64,000 nucleotides of DNA from Tenacibaculum soleae. GTDB lineage: Bacteria > Bacteroidota > Bacteroidia > Flavobacteriales > Flavobacteriaceae. The notes beneath the pieces were generated by a model, which had not been told where the DNA came from, searched no databases, and saw only the letters and a list, made by a program, of their open reading frames with translations. Of this stretch, positions 63,304-64,000 are shown in pieces. A program made the position numbers and the translations under genes. The stretch spans positions 1 to 64,000 of the forward strand of contig NZ_MAKX01000002.1 of assembly GCF_001693415.1 (NCBI RefSeq). Direction: 5' to 3'. Numbering within the stretch: the stretch's first letter is position 1; the number at the start of each line of letters is the position of its first letter.

Positions 63304-64000
63304 ATGAGCGTACAAACCTTAATAGAAGCCAAAGTAAAAGAAGGATTTTTAACCTTATATAATATAGAAATTCCTACAGTAGAATTTCAAGCAACTCGTA
63401 AAGATTTTGAAGGAGATATCACCGTGGTGGTTTTTCCTCTTTTAAGGTATAAAAAAGGAAACCCTGTTCAAATTGGTGAAGATTTAGGGAAGTTTTTAGT
63501 TGAAAACGTAACAGAAATCACCAACTACAACGTGGTAAAAGGATTCTTAAACTTAGTAATTGACGATAGTTTTTACACTAACTTTTTTAATCAAATTACC
63601 AAAGATTCTTCTTACGGATTTATTACCCCTTCTGCGGATGATTCTTCTCGTATGGTTGAATATTCATCACCTAATACAAACAAACCTTTACATTTAGGTC
63701 ATGTACGTAATGTATTATTAGGATATTCTGTTGCTGAAATTTTAAAAGCTTCAGGTAAAAAAGTATACAAAACACAGATTATTAACGATCGTGGTATTCA
63801 TATTTGTAAATCGATGTTAGCTTGGCAAAAGTTTGGTGAAGGAGAAACTCCAGAATCAACAGGTTTAAAAGGTGATAAACTGGTTGGTAATTATTATGTG
63901 AAATTCGATCAAGAATATAAAAAAGAAATTGCTGAATTAGTCGCTTCAGGTACTTCTGAAGACGATGCTAAAAAGCAAGCGCCTTTATTTATTGAAGCAC
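63304..64000 (+). CDS. argS: arginine-tRNA ligase, N-terminal part (runs off the window)
   Basis: The first 232 codons of a class I aminoacyl-tRNA synthetase; the 3' part lies beyond the window. The N-terminal additional domain (about 1-110) that contacts the tRNA D-loop is present, followed by SSPNTNKPLHLGHVRN, with the HIGH-type signature HLGH at 130-133 and the ArgS-specific SPN(T/I)NK lead-in. IINDRGIHICKSM also matches ArgS. It charges tRNA-Arg. The start is ATG at 63304, 21 nt past a -7 box. Confidence 0.96.
   Translation, partial: MSVQTLIEAKVKEGFLTLYNIEIPTVEFQATRKDFEGDITVVVFPLLRYKKGNPVQIGEDLGKFLVENVTEITNYNVVKGFLNLVIDDSFYTNFFNQITKDSSYGFITPSADDSSRMVEYSSPNTNKPLHLGHVRNVLLGYSVAEILKASGKKVYKTQIINDRGIHICKSMLAWQKFGEGETPESTGLKGDKLVGNYYVKFDQEYKKEIAELVASGTSEDDAKKQAPLFIEA

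Overview
This window is chromosomal DNA from a low-GC Bacteroidota, most likely a marine member of the Flavobacteriaceae (Tenacibaculum/Polaribacter-like; the genus is inferred, not proven). The evidence is many promoters with the Bacteroidetes -7 box TAnnTTTG, the absence of obvious Shine-Dalgarno sequences, Bacteroidetes-specific families (large SecA, divergent RpoZ, DUF4835, DUF6913, DUF2141, 2TM-domain proteins) and strong use of AT-ending codons. It is almost entirely core genome. I see no insertion sequence, prophage, CRISPR array or tRNA gene.

Layout. (1) 1-1128: the 5' end of a 16S rRNA gene on the minus strand, its leader with up to three tandem promoters, and a structured element of about 100 nt. 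(2) 1129-3358: hutI-hutG for histidine degradation. (3) 3355-6725, minus: a two-component operon with a LytS-type kinase carrying a C-terminal 2TM domain, four stand-alone 2TM proteins and a LytTR regulator. (4) 6739-11594: DUF2141 protein, ECF sigma factor with a membrane protein, outer-membrane protein, threonine aldolase, prfB and arsC. (5) 11622-19499, minus: bamD-rpoZ-coaBC-DUF4835-(new 54-aa membrane protein)-recN-fabI-DUF3050-glycosyltransferase. (6) 19620-30704, minus: ferritin, dapA block, two lysoplasmalogenases, ligA, DinB-like protein, a possible small-RNA unit, a lipocalin-like protein, GAPDH and HtrA protease. (7) 30838-33943, plus: dapF, GNAT, mltG and a lysozyme-like gene with no standard start codon. 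(8) 33995-36584, minus: RsmI-like methylase, low-molecular-weight phosphatase, dnaA. (9) 36756-48350: thioesterase, cobalamin adenosyltransferase, DUF2795, secA, an LpxH-like phosphoesterase with a glycosyltransferase, ung, mutS2, a Crp regulator and a beta-propeller protein. (10) 48438-56897: small acidic protein, MATE exporter, then tpx-dgkA-ftsK-lolA-lptF/G-ribB. (11) 56966-64000: FabK/NMO-like flavoprotein, two MORN-repeat secreted proteins around mnmA, a HEAT-like protein, a double-glycine-leader peptide, sterol desaturase family protein, YkgJ family protein and the start of argS.

Functional themes are envelope building (BamD, LptF/G, LolA, MltG, lysozyme-like protein, DgkA, FabI, LpxH-like enzyme and glycosyltransferase), DNA replication and repair (DnaA, LigA, RecN, Ung, MutS2, FtsK) and signalling (LytTR/2TM, ECF sigma factor, Crp).

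The items most worth follow-up are: the GG-leader peptide at 61449 with paired upstream repeats; the 2TM cluster with its kinase-2TM fusion; the coding sequence at 33353 that lacks any ATG/GTG/TTG start; the unlisted 54-aa membrane protein at 16007; the promoter-hairpin unit at 27034-27135; the CCCCC-repeat leader at 27646-27675; prfB without its usual frameshift; and several promoters placed so close to the start codon that leaderless mRNAs are expected. All names rest on reading motifs by eye. No database search was run.
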